A DNA stretch of 64,000 nucleotides from positions 2,046,001 to 2,110,000 of the forward strand of contig NZ_CP125640.1 of assembly GCF_030053155.1 (NCBI RefSeq), in the 5' to 3' direction. Below are positions 22,840-31,445 of the stretch, piece by piece. How positions within the stretch are numbered: position 1 is the stretch's first letter; every line of letters begins with the position of its first letter. This stretch comes from Rhizobium sp. BT03 (GTDB taxonomy: Bacteria; Pseudomonadota; Alphaproteobacteria; Rhizobiales; Rhizobiaceae). Under the pieces are notes generated by a model. It made no database searches. It saw only the letters and a program-made list of their open reading frames with translations, and had not been told where the DNA came from. Both the position numbers and the translations under genes were made by a program.

Positions 22840-24849
22840 ATGTTGAAGCATCTGAAAATTCGCACGAAAATCATATCGGTCGTGGCGCTGCTCGGGCTGA
22901 TCACGATGGCCGGGGTGGTCTATGTCATCGCCGAGTTCCGCCATGCGGATGCCGCCTACAGCGCCTTCATCGATCATGAAGCGCTGGCCTCGATGCAGAG
23001 CGCGCGCGCCAGCGCCTCGGTGGTGGCCTCGGTGCTGCAGGTGAGCCTGCTTGCCGACATGAAGCCCGATACGCCGGCGTTCCAGACGACGCTCGCCACG
23101 CCGAGCAAGCTGCCGCAGGCCCGTGACCGGATGAAGGAGGCGCTGGCGCTGGTGCCGAGCCGCAAGCCGGCGATCGACGAAATCCAGGCCGGCATCGACG
23201 AGATCGAAACGCTGGCGAACAAGATCATCGAGCAGAGCAAAGCCAAGGACAGCGCCGGGGCGCTTGCCAATGTTGCCCTGATCAATGCCAAGCTCAATGC
23301 GCTGACGCCGAAGATGATCGCCAACAATGATGCGATGATGGCGATGCTCAACGACGGCGGCGACGCGCTCTCGGCTTCGGTCAACGGGCGGATCGTCTTC
23401 TGCCTCATTCTGATCGGCATCGCCGTTCTCGGCGCCATCGGCTTCAGCGTCGTGGTGGCCCAGATGGGCATTGCCGGCCCGATGACGCGGCTCAACCTGC
23501 GCATGACGCGGCTTGCCGAGGGCGATACCGCAAGCGATGTCGGCGGGCTCGACCGCGGCGACGAAGTCGGCCAGATGGCGAAGGCCGTCTCGATCTTCCG
23601 CGACAACGCGATCGAACGTGCCCGGATCGAGGCGCGCGCCGAAGCCGACCGCAGCCTCGGCGACGGCGAGCGCCGCGAACGCGAGGCGCAGCGGACGCGT
23701 GAGGCATCCGAACTCGAAGGCGCGGTGACCGCGCTCGGCGACGGCCTACGCCGCCTTGCCGCCGGCGACCTCGCCTCGCATATCGACCAGCCCTTCGTCG
23801 CCCATCTCGATGCGCTGCGCGAGGATTTCAACAATTCGGTCGAGAAGCTCAACGAGGCCCTGCATACGGTCGGCGCCAATGCCCGGGCGATCGGCGCCGG
23901 CGCCAACGAGATCCGGTCTTCCGCAGACGAGCTCTCCCGGCGGACGGAACAGCAGTCGGCCTCCGTCGAAGAGACGGCGGCAGCACTGGAGGAGATCACC
24001 ACGACGGTGCGCGACGCCGCCAAGCGTGCCGAGGAGGCGAGCCAGCTCGTCGCCCGCACCCGCCTCGGCGCCGAAAAATCCGGCGAGATCGTCCGCAAGG
24101 CCGTCTCCGCCATGCAGCAGATCGAAAAGTCCTCGGGCGAGATCTCCAACATCATCGGCGTCATCGACGACATCGCCTTCCAGACCAATCTTCTGGCCTT
24201 GAATGCCGGCGTCGAAGCCGCGCGCGCCGGCGAAGCCGGCAAGGGTTTTGCGGTCGTCGCCCAGGAAGTGCGCGAGCTTGCCCAGCGCTCGGCCAAGGCG
24301 GCAAAGGAAATCAAGGACCTGATCACCAATTCCGGCACACATGTGCAGACCGGCGTCTCGCTGGTCGGCGAAACCGGCAAGGCGCTCGATTCGATCGTCC
24401 AGGAAGTTCAGGAAATCAACCAGCACGTCCACGCCATCGCCGAAGCCTCGCGCGAACAGTCGATCGGGCTGCAGGAGATCAACACCGCCGTCAACACCAT
24501 GGACCAGGGCACGCAGCAGAACGCGGCGATGGTCGAGCAGTCCACGGCCGCCAGCCACAGCCTCGCCACGGAAGCGGCAGCGCTGAACAGCCTGCTCGGC
24601 CAATTCAGGCTGACCGGCACCGGCAGCGCTGCCGCCGCCGCCCCGATCGCCTCGACCCGGCCGTCGGCCACAGCCCCCCGCGCCGCCGCGCGCCCAGTCG
24701 CCAAGGCACCCGCAATCCGCGTCGCCCGGGAAGGTGCGGCCCGCCCGACCGCCTCGCCCGCCCGCGCCCTCGGCCAGACCCTCGCCAACGCCTTCGGCGC
24801 AACCAACAGCGCGCCGAAAGGCCAGGATGGAGACTGGACGGAGTTCTGA
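22840..24849 (+). CDS. Methyl-accepting chemotaxis protein
   Basis: 669 residues starting [15 protein letters not shown]. The first span is about 11-33, a periplasmic sensor of about 150 residues follows, and the second span is about 185-208 ([19 protein letters not shown]). Then come a HAMP domain ([16 protein letters not shown]) and a long cytoplasmic signalling domain whose hairpin tip reads [24 protein letters not shown]. The C-terminus DWTEF resembles the NWETF-type tether that recruits the CheR methyltransferase. The ligand is unknown. It stands alone between repeat elements. Confidence 0.93.
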   Translation: MLKHLKIRTKIISVVALLGLITMAGVVYVIAEFRHADAAYSAFIDHEALASMQSARASASVVASVLQVSLLADMKPDTPAFQTTLATPSKLPQARDRMKEALALVPSRKPAIDEIQAGIDEIETLANKIIEQSKAKDSAGALANVALINAKLNALTPKMIANNDAMMAMLNDGGDALSASVNGRIVFCLILIGIAVLGAIGFSVVVAQMGIAGPMTRLNLRMTRLAEGDTASDVGGLDRGDEVGQMAKAVSIFRDNAIERARIEARAEADRSLGDGERREREAQRTREASELEGAVTALGDGLRRLAAGDLASHIDQPFVAHLDALREDFNNSVEKLNEALHTVGANARAIGAGANEIRSSADELSRRTEQQSASVEETAAALEEITTTVRDAAKRAEEASQLVARTRLGAEKSGEIVRKAVSAMQQIEKSSGEISNIIGVIDDIAFQTNLLALNAGVEAARAGEAGKGFAVVAQEVRELAQRSAKAAKEIKDLITNSGTHVQTGVSLVGETGKALDSIVQEVQEINQHVHAIAEASREQSIGLQEINTAVNTMDQGTQQNAAMVEQSTAASHSLATEAAALNSLLGQFRLTGTGSAAAAAPIASTRPSATAPRAAARPVAKAPAIRVAREGAARPTASPARALGQTLANAFGATNSAPKGQDGDWTEF

Positions 24850-24878
24850 GGTAACAATACCCTCAGCGTTCGGCGCCT

Positions 24879-25019
24879 GCCCCTCATCCGGCTGCCGCCA
24901 CCTTCTCCCCGCTTGCGGGGCGAAGGGGGGTGTGCCGCGACCTCTCCTTTCCTCGCCAAAGTCTCGCAGGGCACGTCCCCTCTCCCCGTTTTACGGGGAG
25001 AGGTTTAGGGTGAGGGGCA
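24879..25019. repeat. RIME-like intergenic element, copy 3
   Basis: GCCCCTCATCCGGCTGCCGC at the left edge and TAGGGTGAGGGGC at the right edge, with stems CTCCCCGCTTGCGGGG and CTCCCCGTTTTACGGGGAG. It occupies most of the gap between the convergent chemotaxis receptor and VOC genes. Confidence 0.8.
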
Positions 25020-25068
25020 GCCAACTCGGGCGCAAGCCGAAGTCCATCCTCTTCTCTCAAGCTTCCCC

Positions 25069-25449
25069 CTAACCCGGCCGCCAACCCACCTCGACGAGGA
25101 TATTCCCCGGCGCCGTGCAATAAAACAGCCAGCCGCCGCGCATGGCGGCCGGCGGGCCGGAGAGTGCCGCGCCGGCGGCGACGAGCCCGGCATGGACCGC
25201 ATCGACATCCGCCCTTTCGGGCAGGATGAAACCGATATGATAGGTCTGTCGCCCTATCTCCACCTGATCGGCGGTGCCGAACTTGGCGACGGCGTGGCTG
25301 AGGACGATTTCGAGGCCGGCATCGTCCTCCAGGATCGCCAGGCCGTGGTTGCCGCGCATATCCTTCAGCGTCAGGCCGAAATGGCGGATGAAGAAATCCG
25401 CCGTTTTAGCAATATCGGGTATGTGAAAATCGAGATGGTTCAGGCGCAT
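25069..25449 (-). CDS. VOC (glyoxalase/dioxygenase-fold) family protein
   Basis: 126 residues, beginning MRLNHLDFHIPDIAKTADFFIRHFGL, the standard first VOC beta-alpha-beta unit, and ending ILVEVGWRPG. The metal ligand positions can be matched to His5-7 and a late Glu in ILVEVG. VOC proteins include lyases, dioxygenases and resistance proteins, and this short single-domain member cannot be assigned further. It is convergent with the chemotaxis receptor gene. Confidence 0.82.
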   Translation of the reverse strand: MRLNHLDFHIPDIAKTADFFIRHFGLTLKDMRGNHGLAILEDDAGLEIVLSHAVAKFGTADQVEIGRQTYHIGFILPERADVDAVHAGLVAAGAALSGPPAAMRGGWLFYCTAPGNILVEVGWRPG

Positions 25450-25559
25450 GACAGTCTCCGTTCAAAAAAATCCCGGGACTGCCTTTTGCCGTCTCCGCAC
25501 GCCGCCGGGATCCCGCATCTGATGCGGATCACGTCGCGGGTTCTCGTGCCATAGGCCAC

Positions 25560-25637
25560 GGAGCAGAGCTTCTTGAGAGCGCTGATGACGCTCCGACGGA
25601 AGGGATCGGGCTTACCTCAACCGATCCTGCCTTTTTC
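25560..25637 (+). ncRNA. Possible small RNA ending in an intrinsic terminator
   Basis: In the 354-base gap between the VOC gene and the lipoprotein gene, two stems appear: GAGCG-N7-CGCTC near 25577-25593, and GGATCGG-N11-CCGATCC (25603-25609 / 25621-25627). The second is followed by a run of five Ts. The terminator reads on the plus strand, yet no plus-strand gene lies upstream. The loop holds ACCTC, which could pair with a ribosome-binding site. A stand-alone terminator with an unpaired anti-Shine-Dalgarno loop suggests a small RNA, but the 5' end is guesswork. Confidence 0.25.
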
Positions 25638-25803
25638 GACCATGCCGATCTAGCAGACGGCGCAGGTTTCGGCAATGGAAGCGCTGACGCGATCACGCCT
25701 TTCCAAGCGGTGCTTCTCGAAGGATTGCAACTGGCCATGCCGTTTGCATGATGCGCCTGCGCCAACAGAGAGTAAGATCGCATCGCTCGGCGCATCGGAA
25801 GGG

Positions 25804-26091
25804 ATGGACATGAAACCCGCACTCATCGGCCTGATCGGCATCCTCATTCTCAGCGGGTGCAACAGCGTTTCCTATTATGGCGGCCCCGGCCTGGAACCGA
25901 TCCCGGGAAGCATCACCTATAATGGCCAGCCACGCAGCAAGCTCACCAAATCACCTGTCGGTTCGGCCTTCCCGCATGATTTCATCGACCAATACGGCCA
26001 GCAGGTGGAGGAAACCTACATCATCCAGCCCGATCGCAGCCTGATCATCGCGCATCGGAGATACAAGCCGATCCGGTTCTTTGGGGATTAG
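25804..26091 (+). CDS. Small lipoprotein of unknown function
   Basis: 95 residues from ATG 25804 (or 93 from ATG 25810, which is better spaced from GGAAGGG). The N-terminus MKPALIGLIGILILSGC has a lipobox (LILSGC). The mature part is hydrophilic and basic, with YYGGPGLEPIPGSITYNGQP and a C-terminal RYKPIRFFGD. No domain is recognised. It probably sits in the outer membrane facing the periplasm. The tRNA-Gly gene follows convergently. Confidence 0.65.
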   Translation: MDMKPALIGLIGILILSGCNSVSYYGGPGLEPIPGSITYNGQPRSKLTKSPVGSAFPHDFIDQYGQQVEETYIIQPDRSLIIAHRRYKPIRFFGD

Positions 26092-26102
26092 AAGAAGGCA
26101 GC

Positions 26103-26176
26103 TGGAGCGGGTGAAGGGAATCGAACCCTCGTATTCAGCTTGGGAAGCTGCTGCTCTACCATTGAGCTACACCCGC
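26103..26176 (-). tRNA. tRNA-Gly (anticodon CCC)
   Basis: On the minus strand the acceptor stem GCGGGTG pairs with CACCCGC, followed by an encoded TCCA end. The D-arm (GCTCAATGGTAGAGC), an anticodon loop TTCCCAA between GCAGC and GCTGA, and the T-arm GAGGGTTCGATTCCCTT are all present, 74 bases in total. T33 precedes CCC, so the anticodon is CCC. Confidence 0.95.
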
Positions 26177-26235
26177 GATGCGCTGAGATTTCCAACAGAT
26201 GGGGGCCGCTGTCAAGTCGCGTCGAGTGCTGCCTG

Positions 26236-27327
26236 TCAGATGCGGAAGTGCTTCGAGAGTTTGAGGCCCTGGGCCTGGTAGTTGGAGCCGAGGCCGGAGC
26301 CGTAGAGGCTGGTCGGTTTTTCCTGCATGTGTTCGTAGACCAGCCGGCCGACGATCTGGCCGTCTTCTAGGATGAAGGGTACTTCGTGGCTGCGCACTTC
26401 GAGCACGGCGCGGCTGCCGCGGCCGCCGGCCGGCGCGTGGCCGAAGCCGGGGTCGAAGAAGCCGGCATAATGGACGCGGAATTCGCCGACCAGCGGGTCG
26501 AAGGGGGTCATCTCGGCGGCATAATCCGGCGGCACGTGCACGGCCTCGCGCGAGACGAGGATATAGAACTCGTCGGGATCGAGGATCAGTTCGTTGCGGC
26601 CGCGGCTATAGAGCGGTTCCCAGAAATCGAAGATATCGTGCTGATCTTTCTCGTCGACATCGACGACGGCGGTGTGGTGCTTGCCGCGATAACCGATCAG
26701 GCCGTCCTTGTCTCCGCTGAGATCGATCGACAGCGCGATGCCGCCGCCGGATACGTTCGGCTGTTTGCTGGCAACCAGCGTCTCGCTTTCATGCAGCTTC
26801 AACAGTTCCGGCTCGCCGAGCAGCGAATGGCCGACGCGGAAGCGGATCTGCGACAGGCGCGAGCCGCGGCGCACGACGATCGGGAAGGTGCGCGGGCTTA
26901 TTTCCAGATAGAGCGGGCCGGCATAGCCCGCCGGGATCTTGTCGAATTCCTGGGCGTAATCGGTGATGACGCGGGTAAAGATATCGAGGCGGCCGGTCGA
27001 GCTCTTCGGGTTGGCCGAGGCGGACATGTCGGCCGGCAGTGCCAAGCTCTCCATCAGCGGCACGATGTAGACGCAGCCGGTTTCGAGCACCGCGCCTTCG
27101 GAAAGATCGATCACATGCAGGCTCAGCCGGTCGAGCTTGTCCGAGACCAGATGCGAGGGGCCGGGCATGAAGGAGGCGCGCACCCGAAAAGCCTTGGCGC
27201 CCAAGCGCAGGTCGAGGCTTGCCGGCTGGATCTGGTCGCGGTCCAGCTCCCGTTCGGAGATCAGACGCCCCGTTTCGAACAGCGCCGAGATCGCGCGGTC
27301 CGCCAGAATTCCCGTTTCACGAGCCAT
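26236..27327 (-). CDS. dcd: 2'-deoxycytidine 5'-triphosphate deaminase
   Basis: 363 residues from the second of two adjacent ATGs (27327, six bases from GAGG; the first is 27330). It is the long alphaproteobacterial form, about twice the size of E. coli Dcd. A first dUTPase-fold half includes IQPASLDLRLG and the catalytic-site motif NPKSSTGRLDIFTRV. A second half includes PRTFPIVVRRGSRLSQIRFRVG and ISPRTF-type elements. It deaminates dCTP to dUTP, supplying dUMP for thymidylate synthesis. It is divergent from metZ, with the SAM-II riboswitch between them. Confidence 0.88.
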   Translation of the reverse strand: MARETGILADRAISALFETGRLISERELDRDQIQPASLDLRLGAKAFRVRASFMPGPSHLVSDKLDRLSLHVIDLSEGAVLETGCVYIVPLMESLALPADMSASANPKSSTGRLDIFTRVITDYAQEFDKIPAGYAGPLYLEISPRTFPIVVRRGSRLSQIRFRVGHSLLGEPELLKLHESETLVASKQPNVSGGGIALSIDLSGDKDGLIGYRGKHHTAVVDVDEKDQHDIFDFWEPLYSRGRNELILDPDEFYILVSREAVHVPPDYAAEMTPFDPLVGEFRVHYAGFFDPGFGHAPAGGRGSRAVLEVRSHEVPFILEDGQIVGRLVYEHMQEKPTSLYGSGLGSNYQAQGLKLSKHFRI

Positions 27328-27411
27328 CATGCCTCATCCATCATTTTGCCGCCGACAAAACCAAATACGGGGAATTGACGCAAGCCGCCAACAGCAGTAT
27401 TGCAGAATTAT

Positions 27412-27471
27412 CCCGTGGTGATTTGGCCGGTCGGCTTGCAGCCACGTTAAACAAGTGGCTAAAAAGACCGG
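27412..27471 (+). promoter_or_regulatory. SAM-II riboswitch (metA motif) before metZ
   Basis: The sequence matches the SAM-II aptamer I know from alphaproteobacterial met genes: CGTGGTGATTTG at 27414, then GGCTTGCAGCCACGTTAAAC and CAAGTGGCTAAAAAGACCGG. P1 is CGTGG (27414-27418) with CCACG (27442-27446). The pseudoknot can form from CTTG (27435-27438) with CAAG (27452-27455) and from CCGGTC (27427-27432) with GACCGG (27466-27471). It binds S-adenosylmethionine and lowers expression of the downstream methionine gene. It lies 55 bases before the metZ start. Confidence 0.93.
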
Positions 27472-27506
27472 GTTGAAACCGGTCTGCTTTTGCGGCCGGT
27501 TTTTTT
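27466..27506 (+). terminator. Riboswitch-controlled terminator / antiterminator before metZ
   Basis: AAACCGG (27476-27482) can pair with CCGGTTT (27496-27502), followed by Ts to 27506: an intrinsic terminator only 20 bases before the metZ ATG. A competing hairpin, GACCGG (27466-27471) with CCGGTC (27479-27484), would block it. Since GACCGG is also needed for the aptamer pseudoknot, binding of SAM should free the terminator. The pairings are seen in the sequence; the switching is inferred. Confidence 0.65.
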
Positions 27507-27525
27507 GTTATGTGAAGGTGATGGC

Positions 27526-28710
27526 ATGAGCAAGACCTGGCGCCCGGCAACCCAACTCGTCCACGGCGGAACCTTGCGTTCGCAATATGGCGAGACGTCC
27601 GAGGCAATCTATCTCACGCAGGGCTTCGTCTATGACACGTCGGAAGCGGCCGAAGCCCGCTTCAAGGGCGAGACGGACGGCTACATCTACGCCCGCTACG
27701 GCAGCCCGACCAACGACATGTTCGAAAAGCGCATGTGCATGCTCGAAGGCGCCGAAGACGCCCGCGCCACCGCTTCCGGCATGGCGGCCGTCAGCGCGGC
27801 CATCCTCTGCCAGGTCAAAGCCGGTGACCATATCGTTGCCGCGCGCGCCCTCTTCGGCTCCTGCCGCTGGGTGGTGGAAACATTGGCGCCGAAATACGGC
27901 GTCGAATGCACGCTGGTTGACGGCCGGGATCTTGCCAACTGGGAAAAGGCGATCCGGCCGAACACCAAAGTGTTCTTCCTGGAAAGCCCGACCAACCCGA
28001 CGCTCGAGGTGGTCGATATCGCAGGCGTCGCCAAGCTTGCCAACCAGATCGGCGCCAAGGTGGTCGTCGACAATGTCTTTGCGACGCCGCTCTTCCAGAA
28101 GCCGCTGGAACTCGGCGCCCATATCGTCGTCTATTCCGCCACCAAGCATATCGACGGCCAGGGCCGGTGCCTCGGCGGCGTCGTTCTGGCCGACAAGGCG
28201 TGGATCGACGAGAACCTGCACGACTATTTCCGCCATACCGGCCCGGCCATGTCGCCGTTCAATGCCTGGACGCTGCTGAAGGGCATCGAGACGCTGCCGC
28301 TGCGCGTCAGGCAGCAGACGCAGAATGCGGCGAAGATCGCCGATTTCCTGGCCGAGCAAGGCAAGGTCGCCAAAGTGATCTATCCCGGCCGCAAGGACCA
28401 TCCGCAGGCCGATATCATCGCCAAGCAGATGACCGGCGGCTCGACCCTCGTCGCTTTCGAGCTGAAGGGCGGCAAGGAGGCGGCCTTCGCGCTGCAGAAC
28501 GCGCTCGAGATCATCAAGATTTCCAACAATCTCGGCGACAGCAAGAGCCTGATCACCCATCCGGCGACGACGACCCACAAGAACCTGTCGGAGGAGGCGC
28601 GCGCCGAACTCGGCATTTCCCCGGGCACCGTCCGCCTTTCGGCCGGCATCGAGGATACCGACGACCTGATCGAGGATTTCACCAAGGCGCTTGCCAAGGT
28701 TTCGGCCTGA
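27526..28710 (+). CDS. metZ: O-succinylhomoserine sulfhydrylase
   Basis: 394 residues, start MSKTWRPATQLVHGG. It is a Cys/Met-metabolism PLP enzyme: GFVYDTSEAAEARF, YARYGSPTNDMFEKRM, ATASGMAAVSAAILC, and the PLP lysine in VVYSATKHIDGQGR; the C-terminal half reads LGDSKSLITHPATTTH and SAGIEDTDDLIEDF. MetZ replaces the succinyl group of O-succinylhomoserine by sulfide to give homocysteine directly. The SAM-II riboswitch upstream confirms a place in methionine synthesis. In-frame upstream starts exist but would overlap the terminator, so 27526 is preferred. Confidence 0.95.
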   Translation: MSKTWRPATQLVHGGTLRSQYGETSEAIYLTQGFVYDTSEAAEARFKGETDGYIYARYGSPTNDMFEKRMCMLEGAEDARATASGMAAVSAAILCQVKAGDHIVAARALFGSCRWVVETLAPKYGVECTLVDGRDLANWEKAIRPNTKVFFLESPTNPTLEVVDIAGVAKLANQIGAKVVVDNVFATPLFQKPLELGAHIVVYSATKHIDGQGRCLGGVVLADKAWIDENLHDYFRHTGPAMSPFNAWTLLKGIETLPLRVRQQTQNAAKIADFLAEQGKVAKVIYPGRKDHPQADIIAKQMTGGSTLVAFELKGGKEAAFALQNALEIIKISNNLGDSKSLITHPATTTHKNLSEEARAELGISPGTVRLSAGIEDTDDLIEDFTKALAKVSA

Positions 28711-28722
28711 TCACACCAATGG

Positions 28723-28750
28723 CGGCCGGACCTCGTTTGGGGTTCGGCCG
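28723..28750 (+). terminator. Hairpin after metZ
   Basis: CGGCCGGACC at 28723-28732 pairs with GGTTCGGCCG at 28741-28750 (nine matches and one G-T). No T-run follows, so it is a 3'-end stabiliser or weak terminator. Bases 28751-28906 hold no gene; TTGACG at 28853 is a possible -35 box for apaG. Confidence 0.45.
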
Positions 28751-28906
28751 TGCCGGCGTTCGGAAGTGAAATTAACGCTGACAATTAGGCTTAACGATCG
28801 AAACACCTTCGATCATGACCGTTTTATTCACGATCATCGTTCCGTTTCTTGACGGACAGGCCCTCTTATAAGATACGGGTAACATATCTTGACTAAGGTG
28901 CAAGGC

Positions 28907-29299
28907 ATGTATCGCGCCCTCACAAAAGATATCGAAGTCGTCGTCGAGCCATTTTATCTGGAGGAGCAATCCGATCCGGACGACGATCGTTACGTCTGGG
29001 GTTACCGGATTGTCATCAGCAACAATTCCGGCATCGCCGTGCGCCTGGTCAACCGCTACTGGAACATCACCGACCAGAACGGCGTGGTGGACGAGGTGAC
29101 CGGCCCCGGCGTCGTCGGCGAACAGCCGCGGCTCAGCCCCGGCGACACCTACGAATATTCCTCCGGCTGCCCGCTCGACACGCCCTCCGGCCTGATGTTC
29201 GGCCATTACCAGATGGAGACGGATGAAGGCGAAATGTTCGATGTCGACATCCCTGCCTTCTCGCTGGATTCACCGGGGCTGCTGCGCGTGCTCAACTGA
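28907..29299 (+). CDS. apaG: ApaG domain protein
   Basis: 130 residues beginning [22 protein letters not shown]. The immunoglobulin-like ApaG fold is recognisable from [30 protein letters not shown], the glycine-rich [25 protein letters not shown] and [10 protein letters not shown]. ApaG is small and cytosolic; the name comes from its place near apaH in enterobacteria, and the often-quoted cobalt/magnesium efflux role is poorly supported. I chose ATG 28907; TTG 28889 is a weaker alternative. Confidence 0.9.
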   Translation: MYRALTKDIEVVVEPFYLEEQSDPDDDRYVWGYRIVISNNSGIAVRLVNRYWNITDQNGVVDEVTGPGVVGEQPRLSPGDTYEYSSGCPLDTPSGLMFGHYQMETDEGEMFDVDIPAFSLDSPGLLRVLN

Positions 29300-29855
29300 C
29301 GGGTTGCTTTGTCAATTCGAACACGAACGCCGTGCTTGCCGCATGGGTCCTCGGGCTTGCCCAGTCATCAATCTGCTAAAGGTCAAAAGGATCCGAGGCC
29401 TGGGTGCCTGGCTTTGCTTCGAACGGATCTTTTGATTGTGGCGGCGCCGGCTGTTTCATGACCGCATCGTTTACCGCCTTTTGGCAGGCGAGCAACTCAT
29501 CCGCTGCCCTCTCGGAATCTTTCAGACCGAGGGCAACAATCTCTTTTCCGTTAAAGCGGGCGCGGAAACTCAGTTTACCAGAGAACTCCTCAATCAAGTC
29601 GGCATCGTCGGTATCGATCCACAATGATTTGAGGCCGTCGAGATCCAGGCCTCTCGCATCAGCCGTCCATTGAGTCTGGTCTAACGAGAGTTCGATGGGA
29701 TAATGCTTACCTTTCTCCAAGGATTTCCAGTTCGGATTTCCGAGCAGAATGTACAGAGGTTTGTCCTTTTTTCGGAAATTGAAGCCAAGACGAAAAATGG
29801 TGTCGTCATCAAAGGACGTCAGAACAAAACAGCCATTGTCTAAAGTCGGGTCGAC

Positions 29856-29863
29856 GGCCACGG
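29856..29863. repeat. Left 8-bp target-site duplication
   Basis: GGCCACGG directly abuts the left inverted repeat of the IS element; the identical copy is at 31222-31229. Eight base pairs is the usual duplication made by IS256-family transposases. Confidence 0.92.
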
Positions 29864-31221
29864 GATCGTGTCCCAGGGAGTGGTGTAGCTTAGACGGCCA
29901 CGGCTCATCCCAGAGGGCCGGATGAGTGTCAGCTTGCTGCTGGCAGGCTGATGAGTGGATCATCGCTCATCGTAGCGATTGTCTCAAGGGTCATATAGCG
30001 AGATCGCTGGACGGCCCATTCATCATTCTGTTCGAGCAGCAGCGCACCGACCAGGCGCACGATGGCGTCGTCGTTGGGGAAGATGCCGACGACCTCTGTC
30101 CGCCGCTTGATCTCGCCGTTCAATCGCTCAATCGGGTTGGTCGAGTGAAGTTTGGCCCAATGCTGCTTGGGAAAGGTCATGTAGGCGAGTACGTCTTGCT
30201 CAGCGTTGTCCATCAAACTGGCAAGCTTCGGGACCTTTGGCCTGATCTGGTCGGCGACGTTGCGCCACTGAGTGCTTGCCGCCTCCGGCGTGTCTTGAGC
30301 GAAGGCCGTGGCAATGAAGGCGGAGACGACGCGCCGTCCGCTCTTTCCAGCATGGGCCAAAGCATTGCGCATGAAGTGGACCCTGCAGCGCTGCCAGGTG
30401 GCGCAGAGCACCTTCGATACTGCGGCTTTGATGCCCTCATGGGCATCGGAGACGACGAGCTTGACGCCACGCAGACCCCGCCTGGTCAGCTTGCGCAGGA
30501 ATTCCGTCCAGATCGCCTCGGCCTCGGACGTGCCGATCTCCATGCCGAGCACTTCGCGTCGGCCGTCGGTGTTGACGCCGACGGCGATGATGACTGCAAC
30601 AGAGACGATGCGCCCGCCACGCCGGACCTTCAGGTAGGTAGCATCGATCCACAGATAGGGCCATTCGCCCTCGATAGGCCGGTCGAGAAAGGCCTTCACC
30701 TTCTCGTCGATCTCCTCGCACAGCCGGGAGACCTGGCTCTTGGAAATGCCCGACATGCCCATCGCCTTGACGAGGTCATCAACCGAGCGGGTCGAAACGC
30801 CCTGGATATAGGCCTCCTGAATAACCGCCGTCAGAGCCTTCTCGGCCATACGGCGTGGTTCAAGGAAGCTCGGGAAATAGCTGCCGGTACGAAGCTTGGG
30901 AATGCGCAGCTCGACGGTGCCCGCCCGCGTCTCCCAGTCTCGGTCGCGGTAGCCGTTGCGCTGGGCAAGTCGAAAGCCATTCTTCTCGCCATAGCCCGCA
31001 CCGGTCTTCGTGCCGACTTCCAGCGCCATCAGTTTCTCGGCAGCAAAGCCGATCATCTCGCGCAGCAAATCGGCGTCAGCGCTCTTCTCAACGAGTGAGC
31101 GTAGGTTCATCATGTCGTCGGTCATCGGTGGAGTCCTTCAGGTTGGCTCTAAGCAACCCGACCCTACCGGAAATCACCGATGGCTATGAAATCCAGCTAC
31201 ACCACTCCCTGGGACACGATC
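29864..31221. mobile_element. IS256-family insertion sequence, complete
   Basis: 1358 bp bounded by perfect 27-bp terminal inverted repeats (29864-29890 and 31195-31221; outer end GATCGTGTCCCAGGG). GGCCACGG is duplicated on both sides. It contains one full-length transposase gene on the minus strand. Everything needed for transposition appears intact. It splits the secreted-protein gene described above. Confidence 0.95.
29929..31125 (-). CDS. IS256 family transposase
   Basis: 398 residues, the usual length for this family. The DDE triad can be placed at the Asp in LWIDATYLK, the Asp in [14 protein letters not shown] and the Glu in [13 protein letters not shown]. The family block [12 protein letters not shown] is also present. 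Upstream, AAGGAC precedes the ATG at 31125. There are no stops or frameshifts, so the enzyme is probably active. Confidence 0.95.
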   Translation of the reverse strand: MTDDMMNLRSLVEKSADADLLREMIGFAAEKLMALEVGTKTGAGYGEKNGFRLAQRNGYRDRDWETRAGTVELRIPKLRTGSYFPSFLEPRRMAEKALTAVIQEAYIQGVSTRSVDDLVKAMGMSGISKSQVSRLCEEIDEKVKAFLDRPIEGEWPYLWIDATYLKVRRGGRIVSVAVIIAVGVNTDGRREVLGMEIGTSEAEAIWTEFLRKLTRRGLRGVKLVVSDAHEGIKAAVSKVLCATWQRCRVHFMRNALAHAGKSGRRVVSAFIATAFAQDTPEAASTQWRNVADQIRPKVPKLASLMDNAEQDVLAYMTFPKQHWAKLHSTNPIERLNGEIKRRTEVVGIFPNDDAIVRLVGALLLEQNDEWAVQRSRYMTLETIATMSDDPLISLPAAS

Positions 31222-31229
31222 GGCCACGG
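31222..31229. repeat. Right 8-bp target-site duplication
   Basis: GGCCACGG adjoins the right inverted repeat and matches the left copy at 29856-29863. Confidence 0.92.
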
Positions 31230-31445
31230 TCCAGCCCCCGACCTCTTTCCATTGGATTGCCTTATCATCAGCCAAGCCAATTTGTGGCATCGCAGCCATG
31301 AATGCGACTACGAAATAAAAAATGCGCATGAAGTCCCATCCCCGAACCAGTTGGATAAATGGTGCACAGTGACTACCAAAAGTCGAGTCACCGTGCTGCA
31401 TCATCGCTAATCTTTTGTATTTGTTCTGTGCGTGCTCAACCGAGC

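Larger units (their letters stand above)
29376..31329 (-). pseudogene. Secreted protein gene split by an IS256-family insertion
   Basis: The 5' part (31222-31329) encodes a signal peptide and start of the mature protein (MRIFYFVVAFMAAMPQIGLA then DDKAIQWKEVGGWTVA). The 3' part (29376-29855) continues VDPTLDNGCFVLTSF and ends PGTQASDPFDL. Removing the element and one copy of the 8-bp target duplication restores a single 195-residue frame without any other change, so the insertion is recent. The intact product would be a periplasmic protein of unknown family. GC content here is lower than in its neighbours. Confidence 0.88.
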
